Positions 29,669 to 38,603 are shown, numbered from the stretch's first letter. The stretch: DNA of 64,000 nt from Gammaproteobacteria bacterium (GCA_011321815.1 DROS01000090.1:22488-86487); one strand, 5' to 3'. Made by a program: numbers and translations. The notes: generated from the sequence alone by a model not told the origin.

Positions 29669-32602
29669 TTAAATTTTCTGCTGGATGGCTCGTAGATAAC
29701 GGCGCTCGATATCACTGACATCCGCATTATTGTCTACAAGGCGGCTCAGCACTTCGTCATATAGCGGTTTATCCTTAAGCATGGCGGCATTCACGGCCAA
29801 AGCGCGAATAATGACCACACCTGGTTTTTGTCCGCCAAGACTTTGCAGGACACCACGAATAATCGGCCCGTTTTGCGCAAAACGGTTTTGCGCAACATTA
29901 TCCATGAAGCGGAAAAACAACTGTGTCTTTTCCGGTGGCGTGCCGTTGGCGACATGTTGACGGAACTGGTTAACCACTTCCAGCCGCAACCAAAGATCAC
30001 GCAGGATGGGGGCTGGCATCAGTTGATACAACATACCTTCCAGCTGGCTCCAGTTACTGCGCCGGTCAGCATTGGCCAATTGTGCGGCAAGCCGTCCCAA
30101 CAGCCGTTGATCCGGCCGATAGCCTCGATAATAGGCATAGCGTTCACGCAGAATTTGCGGGTAGCTTTCCGGCTCAGTCAGCTCCTGATAGGCGACGATG
30201 GAATTAGTCAGCGGATCAAACAAATCAACTTTCTGGCGCAGGAAAAATGCCTTTTCTGCGCCAGTATCCACCAATGGTATGTAGTCAGAGTTCGGCCGCA
30301 CATCCTCGCTCAGTAATTTCAGGGTGTTGATATTCGCGATATAATTACGGTTAGCGTAGTAACCCGCAGGCTTACGCATGCGACGAAAATCCGCCGCTAT
30401 ATTTTCACTGTTGTAAAAGCGCGGGTATTTGTCAGCGTTAAAATCCTGGTTACTGGCCACCATCAGCACATCATTTTCTGCATAGGGCGAGTAATACACT
30501 TTAACGTGTGGAAATGTATTGTTGAGCGCCTTGATAATAGTCAGCATCAGCTGGCTGTTAAATTCCGGCAAATGCATCCACTGCACTAAAATTCCGCCAG
30601 GTTTCAGATAGTGTTTGCTATGCGCATAAAACTCCTGACTAAATAAACTTGAAACACCACTCACCCACGGGTTCGAGGGCTCAGAGACAATCACATCATA
30701 TTGTTTTCCAGAGGTGCTGAAAAAAGTACGCGCATCATCAATAACCATATTGAGGCGCGGGTCTTCGTAAACCCGGCGATTATGCGGCATCATACCGCGC
30801 GCCAGATTTACCACCTCTTCTTCAATTTCGATGAGATCCATCGTTTGCAACAGCGAATCGCCTAACATGTAGTGGGCCGTCATGCCGCTACCCAAACCAA
30901 TAATCGCTGCATCGTAGGGTCGATCAATCATGGACATAGGCAAAAAAGCCAACGCCGCCTGGGTTTCTTCACTTTTGGTGCCGCCCACCGCAGCATCGGT
31001 TTTTCCATTGGTTTTGATCAGTTTGATATCACCGACTTCGTGCAGGGAGATGGTCGCCGTTTTACCATCACGCACGGTGACTTTTTCATCTGGCATCACA
31101 AAGGCGGTACGGCGAAAATATCCGGCAGCAATCACGTTGGGATTAAAACTGACAAACAGCAAAGGCGTGATCATCAATACAGAAACGATGGCTGCCGTTA
31201 TCAGTGGGGCTTGTGAGCTTTGCTGGCGTGATTGCTGATACAGCCACAGCAAAAACAAACCAATACCAATGTCGATAAACGCACCGCTGGCGATGGTCAT
31301 CTTCAGCTGCAACAGCGGCAGCAAAACCAGTCCGGCAATAATGGCGCCCAAAATGGCTCCGATGGTGTTATAACCATAAACTGCGCCCACGTATTTTTCG
31401 TTGCGGGTTACATTCATTAAATAATAGGTAATGATGGGCAGCGTCATGCCGGCAATAAACGTCGTGGGAAACATCAGAAACAGACTCAAGCCATACTTCA
31501 GCAGCGAAAACATCCAATAACCCTGCTCAGTTTTATCGAGAAACTCTTTTGAGTGCTCCATGGTACTGAACGCGAATTCGTAGAAATAAATGCTGGTCAG
31601 CGCAAGCGCGCCCATTACCAACTGTGCGATGGCCAATAACATCACCACATGTTTGGTTTTTTGCAGCAGTTTTTTTGCCGCCAGTCCGCCACAGGCCAGC
31701 CCCAACACAAAAGCCGATACCATAATATCGAAAGAGTGCGTGGAGGCCCCCAACAACAGGCTCAACAAACGAATCCAGCTGATTTCATAAATAAAGGAAG
31801 CGAAACCGGTCAACAGACTCAGGGCAAGAAACAATTTGACTGGAAGCAGAATTTTCTGATGGTCACCCTCCTGCAACAGCGGTGGCGCTTCCACGGCACG
31901 AAAACGTTCACCACTTTGCTCAAGCGCATGTTGCTGCTGTTTACCAATAAGATAAAAACCGAGGGCAATCACCACATTACCCAAGGCTGCCAGATGTAAT
32001 GAACCTTCGGTGCCCAGCTGTGGAATCAAAATATACGATGCCAGCATAATACCCACAGCGGCACCAATGGAATTGGTGAAATACAACAATGGAAAGGCGC
32101 TCTGCCCACCATCACGGCTGATGCGAATCATCGCGACCCCCAACAGCGGGAACGTCGTGCCCAGCAAAATCGCCATAGGGGCCGTAATCAACACAGAAAT
32201 GATGACTTTCAGCGACTCCGCCAGCGGCGCGGCCATGCCGCTGGCGTTGTCATAGAATACGGCCGTGCTGAATTCATAAATATCGTGGTAAAAAAAGCCT
32301 CCGATACCAATAACCAGCTCCACTAGCCCATAAATTAAAAAAGGGTTTTTCAGTTGCTTTGTATAGCGTGCGGCAAGCAATGCACCCAGACCAATACCAC
32401 CCATGAAAATACACAGGGTGAGAATCTGCCCATAGGAGGAATGGCCAAGAAACAGTTTCAGATAGCGCGCCCAGATGCCCTCATAAATCAGCGCCACAAA
32501 ACCAGACAGGGAAAACAGGAAATAAATAGCCAGCAGAGTGGCTTTATTATGGGGATTCAGGTCACTGGAGCGGGCAGCCGTGACAGTGTTAGACGTTGAC
32601 AT
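29669..32602 (-). CDS. Fused MFS-like transporter / spermidine-synthase-like protein
   Basis: 977 aa. The N-terminal half has about 14 hydrophobic segments arranged in two blocks, starting FLFSLSGFVALIYEGIWARY and GFASFIYEISWIRLLSLLLG, a repeated motif typical of these fusions. The central soluble part is a Rossmann methyltransferase-like spermidine synthase domain (IGLGSGMTAHYML; DLIEIEEEVVNLAR; VIVSEPSNPWVSGVSSLFSQEFY). The C-terminal about 200 residues look helical. The aminopropyltransferase activity of such membrane fusions is unproven. A Fur-like site lies 150 bases upstream. Confidence 0.85.
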   Translation of the reverse strand: MSTSNTVTAARSSDLNPHNKATLLAIYFLFSLSGFVALIYEGIWARYLKLFLGHSSYGQILTLCIFMGGIGLGALLAARYTKQLKNPFLIYGLVELVIGIGGFFYHDIYEFSTAVFYDNASGMAAPLAESLKVIISVLITAPMAILLGTTFPLLGVAMIRISRDGGQSAFPLLYFTNSIGAAVGIMLASYILIPQLGTEGSLHLAALGNVVIALGFYLIGKQQQHALEQSGERFRAVEAPPLLQEGDHQKILLPVKLFLALSLLTGFASFIYEISWIRLLSLLLGASTHSFDIMVSAFVLGLACGGLAAKKLLQKTKHVVMLLAIAQLVMGALALTSIYFYEFAFSTMEHSKEFLDKTEQGYWMFSLLKYGLSLFLMFPTTFIAGMTLPIITYYLMNVTRNEKYVGAVYGYNTIGAILGAIIAGLVLLPLLQLKMTIASGAFIDIGIGLFLLWLYQQSRQQSSQAPLITAAIVSVLMITPLLFVSFNPNVIAAGYFRRTAFVMPDEKVTVRDGKTATISLHEVGDIKLIKTNGKTDAAVGGTKSEETQAALAFLPMSMIDRPYDAAIIGLGSGMTAHYMLGDSLLQTMDLIEIEEEVVNLARGMMPHNRRVYEDPRLNMVIDDARTFFSTSGKQYDVIVSEPSNPWVSGVSSLFSQEFYAHSKHYLKPGGILVQWMHLPEFNSQLMLTIIKALNNTFPHVKVYYSPYAENDVLMVASNQDFNADKYPRFYNSENIAADFRRMRKPAGYYANRNYIANINTLKLLSEDVRPNSDYIPLVDTGAEKAFFLRQKVDLFDPLTNSIVAYQELTEPESYPQILRERYAYYRGYRPDQRLLGRLAAQLANADRRSNWSQLEGMLYQLMPAPILRDLWLRLEVVNQFRQHVANGTPPEKTQLFFRFMDNVAQNRFAQNGPIIRGVLQSLGGQKPGVVIIRALAVNAAMLKDKPLYDEVLSRLVDNNADVSDIERRYLRAIQQKI

Positions 32603-32751
32603 TTTTTCAGGAAAACCTCGTTTTTTTGCACATCATACCTGAAGGCGCCCCCTGGGGGTGTGCGAGTTCCAGACGACGCCTGAATTTCCCTCAATTCAGC
32701 CATATTTTCCGATGTCTATTTCCCCTCACGTCACTCACGCCGCCCCATGAA

Positions 32752-32766
32752 TTAGAATGATTCTCA
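32752..32766. promoter_or_regulatory. Candidate Fur box upstream of the MFS-spermidine synthase gene
   Basis: TTAGAATGATTCTCA matches the 7-1-7 Fur palindrome TGATAATnATTATCA at 11 of 14 informative positions by eye. It lies about 150 bases upstream of the start at 32602. It faces away from the bacterioferritin genes, whose transcripts end here. Confidence 0.35.
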
Positions 32767-32785
32767 CCACTGTCAGGCGGTGTAA

Positions 32786-32947
32786 GAGCGTGCGCCCTCT
32801 TGGTGGAACGCCAGCACAACCCGGGATGGCTTAAAGCAACAAAGCACCTCCGCCAGATTCAGCCAGGTTGATATATACCCGGAAACCAAAAAAGTGATTT
32901 TGCTAATCTATATGATGGGTGTCCAGCTGGAGCAGGAAGTCCTCTGA
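32786..32947 (+). other. Short orphan open frame, possible gene remnant
   Basis: Within the 350-bp gap 32603-32951 a plus-strand frame without a usable start runs 53 codons and ends VDIYPETKKVILLIYMMG then VQLEQEVL and stop. Its composition looks coding, but it starts right after an in-frame TAA and I do not recognise the family. It may be the tail of a decayed gene. Nothing else was seen in the gap apart from the Fur-like site. Confidence 0.2.
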
Positions 32948-32951
32948 CTTT

Positions 32952-33419
32952 TTATATCTGTGACTGTAGATAATTCTGCAAGCCTGTTTTATCAATCAAC
33001 CCTAACTGGGTTTCCAGCCAGTAGGTATGATCCTCCTCCGTATCAGCCAGCATTACACCAAGAATTTCGCGGGTTTGATAGTCTTGCTCCTCTTCACAAC
33101 AGGCAATGGCTTTTTTGAGGGCAGCGATAACGGAGTACTCCAATGCCAGATCATTTTTCAGCATTTCAGGCACGTCTTTTCCAACATTAAGCTCACTGCG
33201 CCGGGCAAGATCGGGAATCCCCTCTAAAAACAATATACGTTTTATCAAATCATCTGCATGTTTTTTTTCATCATCCATTTCATGATCAATACGCTCAAAA
33301 AGCTTGTTGAAACCCCACTCATCAAACATCCGCGAATGAATAAAATATTGATCAATGGCCGTCAGCTCGCCGGCAAGAAGCTCGTTCAGGGTATCGATAA
33401 TTTTTTTATTGCCTTTCAT
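32952..33419 (-). CDS. bfr: Bacterioferritin, ferroxidase-type subunit lacking the haem Met
   Basis: 155-aa ferritin-like subunit of an iron-storage shell. All ferroxidase ligands are present: Glu18, Tyr25, Glu51, His54, Glu94, and an ExxH pair at 128/131 (one residue later than E. coli). The haem-ligating Met52 is replaced by Lys (EKKH at 51-54). So it should oxidise Fe(II) but not bind haem between subunits. It lies 12 bases after a second bacterioferritin gene with the opposite pattern, suggesting a mixed 24-mer. Same operon direction as bfd. Confidence 0.9.
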   Translation of the reverse strand: MKGNKKIIDTLNELLAGELTAIDQYFIHSRMFDEWGFNKLFERIDHEMDDEKKHADDLIKRILFLEGIPDLARRSELNVGKDVPEMLKNDLALEYSVIAALKKAIACCEEEQDYQTREILGVMLADTEEDHTYWLETQLGLIDKTGLQNYLQSQI

Positions 33420-33431
33420 CAGCTGTTCTCC

Positions 33432-33896
33432 TCAGATTTTCGATTGCAAATAATTTTCGATACCGGTTTTTTCCACCAGCGATAATTGCGTTTCCAGCCA
33501 ATCCAGGTGGTCTTCAGTATGTACCAGGATATTTTCCAATAATTCACGGCTGACATAGTCAGCTGCTGACTCACACTGGGCAATGGCCGCTAATAACTGT
33601 TCTCTCCCGGCAATTATCAGCTTCAGATCACTTTGCAACATCTCCTGGGGGGCTTCACCAATCAACAGCTTGCCAAGGTCCTGTAAATTAGGCAGCCCCT
33701 CCAAAAAAAGCACTCGCTCCATTAGCTGATCAGCCTGCTTCATTGCCTTAATGGAAGCCTTGTAGACAGGCTCATTTAAGCCGCCCAGCCCCCAGTGTTT
33801 GTACATACGGGCATGGAGAAAAAACTGATTGGTCGCAGTGAGTTCATTCTTCAAAACATGATTAAGAGACTGTACCGCAGGTTGGTCACCTTTCAT
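33432..33896 (-). CDS. bfr: Bacterioferritin, haem-binding subunit with degenerate ferroxidase site
   Basis: 154-aa bacterioferritin. It keeps Met52 (AMKQ at 51-54), the residue that ligates haem at subunit interfaces, but ferroxidase ligands are lost: Glu51 to Ala, His54 to Gln, Glu94 to Ile, Glu127 to Thr, with Tyr25 to Phe; Glu18 and His130 remain. It should therefore bind haem but not oxidise iron itself, complementing the downstream gene. Heteropolymeric bacterioferritins with such subunit pairs are known from Neisseria and others. Located between bfd and the ferroxidase-type gene. Confidence 0.9.
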   Translation of the reverse strand: MKGDQPAVQSLNHVLKNELTATNQFFLHARMYKHWGLGGLNEPVYKASIKAMKQADQLMERVLFLEGLPNLQDLGKLLIGEAPQEMLQSDLKLIIAGREQLLAAIAQCESAADYVSRELLENILVHTEDHLDWLETQLSLVEKTGIENYLQSKI

Positions 33897-34050
33897 TGTG
33901 GGTTCCTTATGATTGGCACTAAAAATGGTGGGCGAAATATCCGAACAGACTGGCCAGCCGAGGCCCGCACAGGCTCGATCTGATTCTGCCTGATTATTGG
34001 TCTAAAGCCGGGAGGCGTCAAACTTAGGAGGTGATTTAAATCAAAAAATA

Positions 34051-34266
34051 CTAATCGGCCGCAAACATGATTTTGCTGAACAGTGGAAAAGCCTCTCGCG
34101 GAGTCTGTGCATGCTCTTTTAACATCGCCTTGGCACAACGACCACATTGCCCACATTGGTTAGCAATATCCAACTCATTCCGTAAATCCCGCATTGATGT
34201 CGCCCCATTCTCAATGGCGGTTTTAATCTGTCTGTCGGTAACCTGCTTGCAAATACATACATACAT
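34051..34266 (-). CDS. bfd: Bacterioferritin-associated ferredoxin
   Basis: 71-aa [2Fe-2S] protein that reduces haem in bacterioferritin to release stored iron. The four cluster ligands are Cys4, Cys6, Cys38 and Cys41 (MYVCICKQVTD and NQCGQCGRC), the canonical Bfd spacing. The start at 34266 was chosen because homologues begin MYVCIC; the frame upstream to 34395 has no such conservation. A Fur-box-like site lies about 55 bases upstream. It precedes two bacterioferritin genes in the same direction. Confidence 0.93.
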   Translation of the reverse strand: MYVCICKQVTDRQIKTAIENGATSMRDLRNELDIANQCGQCGRCAKAMLKEHAQTPREAFPLFSKIMFAAD

Positions 34267-34320
34267 GGCTTTGGATCGCTGCGTAGTGTCTATTGGTCGA
34301 AAACTCAGTAAATCACAAAT

Positions 34321-34339
34321 ACGAATGATTATCAATAAG
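34321..34339. promoter_or_regulatory. Candidate Fur box upstream of bfd
   Basis: On the minus strand CTTATTGATAATCATTCGT matches the 19-bp Fur consensus GATAATGATAATCATTATC at 13 positions, including an unbroken TGATAATCATT core. It lies 55-73 bases before the bfd ATG, where iron-loaded Fur would repress bfd, as known for bfd in pseudomonads. Confidence 0.65.
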
Positions 34340-34473
34340 AGTATCGACTGTATCTTGCTTACTCTTGAGGCAGGCCCGCCAAGCCCGGCAGCCATTAACC
34401 ATACAAAGGGAAGTGGTATTTTATCCGTGCAACAAGAAAGCAGAAGGCCACTGCCGGCTTTTTCGCTATCGCT

Positions 34474-34608
34474 TCAATATCCACCCTTACGGCATGACTC
34501 CGGCAACCCGGCGATATACCCACCTTGTTTGCTGGGGTCTTTAGGGAACAATTCATACAAATCTTTTTGGCTGGGTTTTGAACCCCATTTTTCCGCCATG
34601 GTTTTAAT
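34474..34608 (-). pseudogene. C-terminal fragment of a DsrC/TusE-like sulfur relay protein
   Basis: Minus-strand frame entering after an in-frame TGA and reading IKTMAEKWGSKPSQKDLYEL, then FPKDPSKQGGYIAGLPES and CRKGGY to a stop at 34474. This aligns with the C-terminal arm of DsrC in this same window (GNSKYLYELFPYGPAKQACK, IAGLPKPTGCV). The two redox Cys of true DsrC are not conserved: the first is Gly and the only Cys lies six residues from the end. Taken alone, 41 codons from ATG 34599 could be read as a small gene, but a matching N-terminal piece on the same strand at 44554-44658 suggests one gene interrupted by the intervening island. Confidence 0.7.
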
Positions 34609-34634
34609 TCAGACATGGAAAATTTCCATCGATG

Positions 34635-35786
34635 TTATTCCTTTTCACCATGCTGAGAAAAGACCAGAATATAATCTCTGAAATAAAATATTCGATTACG
34701 TCGTTTTCCAGTCAGCTCATATAAAACGCCAAATTTAACAAAATCATTGACCAGCATGGATGCCGTATTTATCTGTATTCCCAGCAGCCTGGCCACCATT
34801 TTTATATCAATCGTCGGCGACTTATACAGTTGTTGCATGAGTATCTGTGCATTTTCCTGCCTGCGTGTACTGAAACGCGGTAAAACTTCACGCTCAAGTT
34901 TTTCTTTCAGTTGCAGAATATCCTTAAATACCTGTATTGAGTTCCGTGCTGTTTCAGCCACGCCATACAAGAAAAAAATCAGCCACTCCTTCAACTCATT
35001 ACCCACTCTTACTGCCATTAAGCGGTCAATATATTCCGTTTTATTGCGTTCAAAATAGTCAGATAAATACAAAGCAGGTTTATGCAGCAGACCAAAGTTG
35101 GCCAGATAGATCGCAATCATCAAACGGCCAAGCCTTCCATTACCATCAAGAAACGGGTGTATCGTTTCAAACTGGTAATGGGCAATGGCAATTTTAATCA
35201 GGTGCGGCACATGCACGTCGTCATTGTGAATAAATTTTTCCAGATCACTCATCAGCTCCGGAACTTCGTCACAGTGTGGCGGCACAAAAATCGCATTTTT
35301 CAAACTCACCCCAATCCAGTTCTGACTGCGGCGAAACTCACCGGGTTGTTTGCTTTCCCCACGCACACCCTGCATTAAAATTTTGTGGGTATTTTTCAAC
35401 AGGCGATTAGATAATGGCAATATCTCCAGTTGCTCAATGGCAGCATTAATTGCCTGAATATAATTTTGCACCTCAAGCCAGTCATCACGTTTTTCCGGAT
35501 CGATATCCCGCTCATCCAATAGCGCCTCTTCCATATTGGTACGGGTGCCCTCAATACGGCTGGACTGCGTCGCTTCCTTGGTGATGTGCATGCGAATAAA
35601 AAATGCAACATTGGGTACCAGTTGAGAAAAGGCATTCAACTCCCCGAGGGCGCGGTCTGCATCACTGAGCAATTGCTGAATTTGTCCATCGGCAATTTCC
35701 CAGGCACGATTGATTTTCTCTGGCGAAAAGCTTTTGTATTCATACTGCTGCTGGTATTGACCGGCTTTATAGTGACGGATATCCAT
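34635..35786 (-). CDS. Fic family protein (AMPylation domain)
   Basis: 383 aa. An N-terminal Fic/DOC_N region contains an inhibitory-helix motif SxxxEG (Ser75 to Gly80 in SSRIEG). The active-site loop is HPFLDGNGRLGR with His210, the full catalytic signature for nucleotidyl transfer. The C-terminal part (about 310-380) resembles a winged helix (IDIKMVARLLGIQINTASMLV). Full-length and intact by eye; likely auto-inhibited. It is the gene nearest the left junction of the island and ends just 27 bases before the DsrC-like C-terminal piece. Confidence 0.93.
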   Translation of the reverse strand: MDIRHYKAGQYQQQYEYKSFSPEKINRAWEIADGQIQQLLSDADRALGELNAFSQLVPNVAFFIRMHITKEATQSSRIEGTRTNMEEALLDERDIDPEKRDDWLEVQNYIQAINAAIEQLEILPLSNRLLKNTHKILMQGVRGESKQPGEFRRSQNWIGVSLKNAIFVPPHCDEVPELMSDLEKFIHNDDVHVPHLIKIAIAHYQFETIHPFLDGNGRLGRLMIAIYLANFGLLHKPALYLSDYFERNKTEYIDRLMAVRVGNELKEWLIFFLYGVAETARNSIQVFKDILQLKEKLEREVLPRFSTRRQENAQILMQQLYKSPTIDIKMVARLLGIQINTASMLVNDFVKFGVLYELTGKRRNRIFYFRDYILVFSQHGEKE

Positions 35787-35956
35787 TTAATGTCAATTTC
35801 ACCCCAGGTTTTCGATATAACGGGTTTCTTATATCAGAACTTAGCGTTCTAATAACGTAATGTCAAATGCCTAGTGTGTTTTCGACATAACAATAATCTA
35901 ATATCCAAAATACCTGAAACTAATGAAAGCGATTGGAAATACAGGCTATCCACTTC

Positions 35957-36669
35957 TCAAATGAGAGTGCTCATTTCCCTTGGCACCGTTATCAGGTAGT
36001 TTTTGTCCAGTTTTCCACCTTTCACGATAGCCCGTTTGCCGCTGCCCAAGTTGACAGCCTCAAGCTCAAGTCGCTTAAACCAAGCAAAGTTATGGCGTTC
36101 GGCAAACCATAGGAACAGGCGCTTGGCCTTCACATGGTGGCAGGCTTTAAGCAGCTTCATCAGCAACTGGGGGCGCAACGATGTGGCGGACTCAAACAAC
36201 TTGTCCAACACATCAAAGTCTGAATTTTGCTTGACCTCGGATGCCAGCTCCAACAGTGCCAGCTCAGGCGTGGCATAGCGCAGTGGCCAGTCCCAGTGCC
36301 CAAAGGGCTTCGTGGTTACAGCCTCGGCCACAGGCGCATCAAACAACTGAGCTTTGTGCAGGGTAAAGCGGTATGACGCATCGAACTTGCTGACCCAGCC
36401 CGGCAGCTTATCTGCGCCGTAGAGGTGTATCTGCTGCACACCCTGCATGGAGAGGTAATGGGCAAAGCCCTGTAGCTCCAGCGCAGATCGTCCACCCACA
36501 TGGATGGAATAACCCAGCTCTTGCAGGGAGTAGGCCACATGCTCCCATTTCAGTGGGGGGCCGGGGCGACGGTAGGGCACCACGGGCTACCGCCAGAACG
36601 CAGGTAATAGTCCACCAGCGGGCGTTTAAAGCCACGATCTGCCAGCCAGGCAGGGTCAAAGTCGCTCTT
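35957..36669 (-). pseudogene. AbiEi-type antitoxin gene, frameshifted and lacking its start
   Basis: The intact part, 35957-36583, reads WEHVAYSLQELGYSIHVGGR then SALELQGFAHYL, the hallmark of type IV AbiEi antitoxins. The upstream part is in another frame (36550-36669): FDPAWLADRGFKRPLVDYYL then RSGG, the N-terminal winged helix. A frameshift near 36585-36600 separates them, and an in-frame TAG precedes the N-terminal piece with no start codon. No AbiEii toxin gene follows. It therefore looks dead. A perfect palindrome lies 50 bases upstream, in the place of an AbiEi operator. Confidence 0.78.
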
Positions 36670-36718
36670 CTAAGGGTTCTCTTGTAGGCTGAGGCTTCAC
36701 TGGTTTTAAATGTTTGTG

Positions 36719-36743
36719 TTTTGCATAGTAATACTATGCAAAA
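36719..36743. promoter_or_regulatory. Perfect 25-bp palindrome, likely operator
   Basis: TTTTGCATAGTA (36719-36730), central A, TACTATGCAAAA (36732-36743): 12-bp arms with no mismatch. It lies between the broken AbiEi-type gene and the divergent methyltransferase gene. AbiEi proteins repress their own promoter by binding inverted repeats, so this may be the orphaned operator; alternatively it serves methyltransferase control. It lacks the GC-rich stem and T-run of a terminator. Confidence 0.6.
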
Positions 36744-36942
36744 TATGGCATATGCAAACCTCTATTTATATCAAGAAGCTACAATGCTTACGGGACTGGC
36801 TTGCTAATAGCCTACGCCCGATTCAATGGTTAATAATTTGGCGTATACATTTAAGAAATTAAACCTGGTAAATGACTGTTTGTTTTTATAACCTGGCAAG
36901 AACTTAGCCCTGATTTTGGTTGGAAAGAACAAAAACTCAAAT

Positions 36943-37932
36943 ATGTTGAAATTTATTGATCTTTTTTGTGGTGGGGGATTTGGCGCGCGTGGCGCTGTAC
37001 GTGGTGGTGGACAGCCACTGCTGGCAGTGGATGCCTGGGATCTGGCAACAAAAACATATAGCTCGAACTTTCCAGGTGCCATCATTGTGCAGGAAAAGAT
37101 CGAGGATATTGATCCACACAAATACAAAAATGAACTTTACCCTGATGTATTGCTCACTTCACCTGAATGCACATCACATTCAATTGCTCGTGGTGCCAAA
37201 CCAGGAAATGAGAAAAGCAGAGAAACAGCCATTGGCATTTTCCCCTGGATTGACGCATTTAATCCAAGATGGGTGATTGTGGAAAATGTAAATCGAATGA
37301 AGAAATGGGAGCGGCATGAGGAATTGATTGTGACCCTCGAGGAGTATGGTTACACAGTCAGCCAACTTTTATTGGATTCTGCTGAATTCGGCACACCCCA
37401 GTCGCGTAAGCGACTGTTCCTTATATGTGATCGTTATGGAACAGAAATTACAAAAAAGGAATTACTGGCATCACATCAGAAACAACGAAAATCAGCCAGG
37501 GATATTCTTGACCCTCCAGGAACATATAAAAGCAGTCCCCTATACAAACCTGGGCGTGCAGAAGCAACGATTGAACGTGCGAAAAGGGCAATGCGTACTT
37601 TAGGAAAGGGGGTACCTTTTTTGATTGTTTATTACGGGTCAGACTATGCTGGCGGCTGGCAGATGCTGGATGCCCCGCTACGCACTGTTACCACAATTGA
37701 CCGGTTTGGGTTGGTTACATGGCACAATAAGGAGCCCATGCTGCGCATGTTACAACCGCAAGAACTGCTGCGTGCCATGGGAGCAGGAACTGGGCACAAG
37801 CTTCCACATGGTACCCGGCGGGACAAGGTTAGACTTTGCGGTAACGGTGTATGTTCTCCGGTTATGGAAGTTATTTTCCGCAAAATCAACAAAATAAATG
37901 GAATGAGTGACTGTCTCCCAGAGGCCGTCTGA
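36943..37932 (+). CDS. DNA (cytosine-5)-methyltransferase
   Basis: 329 aa from ATG 36943. Motif I IDLFCGGGFGARG at residues 4-16; motif IV reads SPECTSHS with the catalytic Cys at 76 in place of the usual PPC context; motif VI VENVNR; motif VIII QSRKRLFLI; RTVTTID and GNGVCSPV at the end cover motifs IX-X. All key motifs of a 5mC methylase are present. A TTG at 36916 would add nine residues. The next gene overlaps its stop by one base and is a truncated restriction gene, so the methylase appears to be an orphan, with Vsr nearby to repair deaminated sites. Confidence 0.93.
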   Translation: MLKFIDLFCGGGFGARGAVRGGGQPLLAVDAWDLATKTYSSNFPGAIIVQEKIEDIDPHKYKNELYPDVLLTSPECTSHSIARGAKPGNEKSRETAIGIFPWIDAFNPRWVIVENVNRMKKWERHEELIVTLEEYGYTVSQLLLDSAEFGTPQSRKRLFLICDRYGTEITKKELLASHQKQRKSARDILDPPGTYKSSPLYKPGRAEATIERAKRAMRTLGKGVPFLIVYYGSDYAGGWQMLDAPLRTVTTIDRFGLVTWHNKEPMLRMLQPQELLRAMGAGTGHKLPHGTRRDKVRLCGNGVCSPVMEVIFRKINKINGMSDCLPEAV

Positions 37933-38222
37933 TGACAGACTGTAACAATCTGATTATTGACCGGGTTTATCGCGGGTCACGCCATGGAAATGCTGCTGAT
38001 GATCCACTTCCACAGCTTGTCGGGGTCTCTGGTGGGGGCGGTTTTCGTTATATCGGGGATCGAACAGCTCTCAACAAGCTGCACCTGATTACCCTGAAAT
38101 CCAACTTTAATGACCCGGACTGGCCCGATCACCTGGATCATGAAACCGGGACCAAGTTGAGAAATGGCTCACCAGTATTGTCTAGGTGTCTGCCGTTTGA
38201 AATGCTTGTAACACGCACTTGA
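37932..38222 (+). pseudogene. Truncated N-terminal piece of an AspBHI-like restriction endonuclease
   Basis: 96 codons beginning ATG in the TGATG overlap with the methyltransferase stop. The first about 75 residues (VYRGSRHGNAADDPLPQLVG, GGGFRYIGDR, NDPDWPDHLDHETG) follow the N-terminal domain of AspBHI-type restriction enzymes, which are several times longer. From about 38165 the frame runs into the 3' end of the convergent vsr gene, so the endonuclease core is missing. Likely a decayed cognate or associated nuclease. Confidence 0.6.
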
Positions 38223-38595
38223 CACATCCATGCAGGTCATTTTTGACTTCGTGTTCCCAGAAGCGAAGTACACGCCAATCTTCCTGTTCAAGCAAACGAT
38301 TTACCTCCTTGTCCCGTGCCATGTTTTTCGAGAGCTTTTTTTCCCAGAAAGCCCGGTTTGTTGCGGGCATCTGGCAATGTTCAGGACATACATGCCAAAA
38401 ACAGCCATCCACAAAAATGGCAAGTCTGCGCCCTGGGAAAACAATATCCGGTCGACCGGGTAGTTTGTTCTTCAGCCGGTAACGCAGCCCAGTTTCCCAA
38501 AGTGCCTTGCGTAAAAGAACCTCTGGTTTTGTATTTTTTCCCCGTATCCGGGACATGCAATAACTGCGTTGAGAAGGGTTCAGAATATCGATCAC
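38182..38595 (-). CDS. vsr: Very short patch repair endonuclease
   Basis: 137-aa Vsr nicking nuclease that starts repair of T:G mismatches formed by deamination of 5-methylcytosine. Conserved segments: SYCMSRIRGKNTKPEVLLRK, LPGRPDIVFPGRRLAIFVDG (active-site Asp), CFWHVCPEHC (zinc ligands) and DWRVLRFWEHEV. It is the last gene of a minus-strand trio, 8 bases after the receiver gene, and its 3' end overlaps the truncated restriction gene on the other strand. Confidence 0.95.
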   Translation of the reverse strand: MIDILNPSQRSYCMSRIRGKNTKPEVLLRKALWETGLRYRLKNKLPGRPDIVFPGRRLAIFVDGCFWHVCPEHCQMPATNRAFWEKKLSKNMARDKEVNRLLEQEDWRVLRFWEHEVKNDLHGCVKCVLQAFQTADT

Positions 38596-38603
38596 AGTAA
38601 TAT

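Noticed and set aside
34395..34616. 73-codon minus-strand frame MSELKPWRKNG...
   Set aside because: Out of frame with the DsrC-like C-terminal piece, which has clear family similarity; this frame has none.
36719..36743. Terminator between the AbiEi-type gene and the methyltransferase
   Set aside because: AT-rich palindrome with a one-base centre and no T-run, between divergent genes; an operator is more likely.
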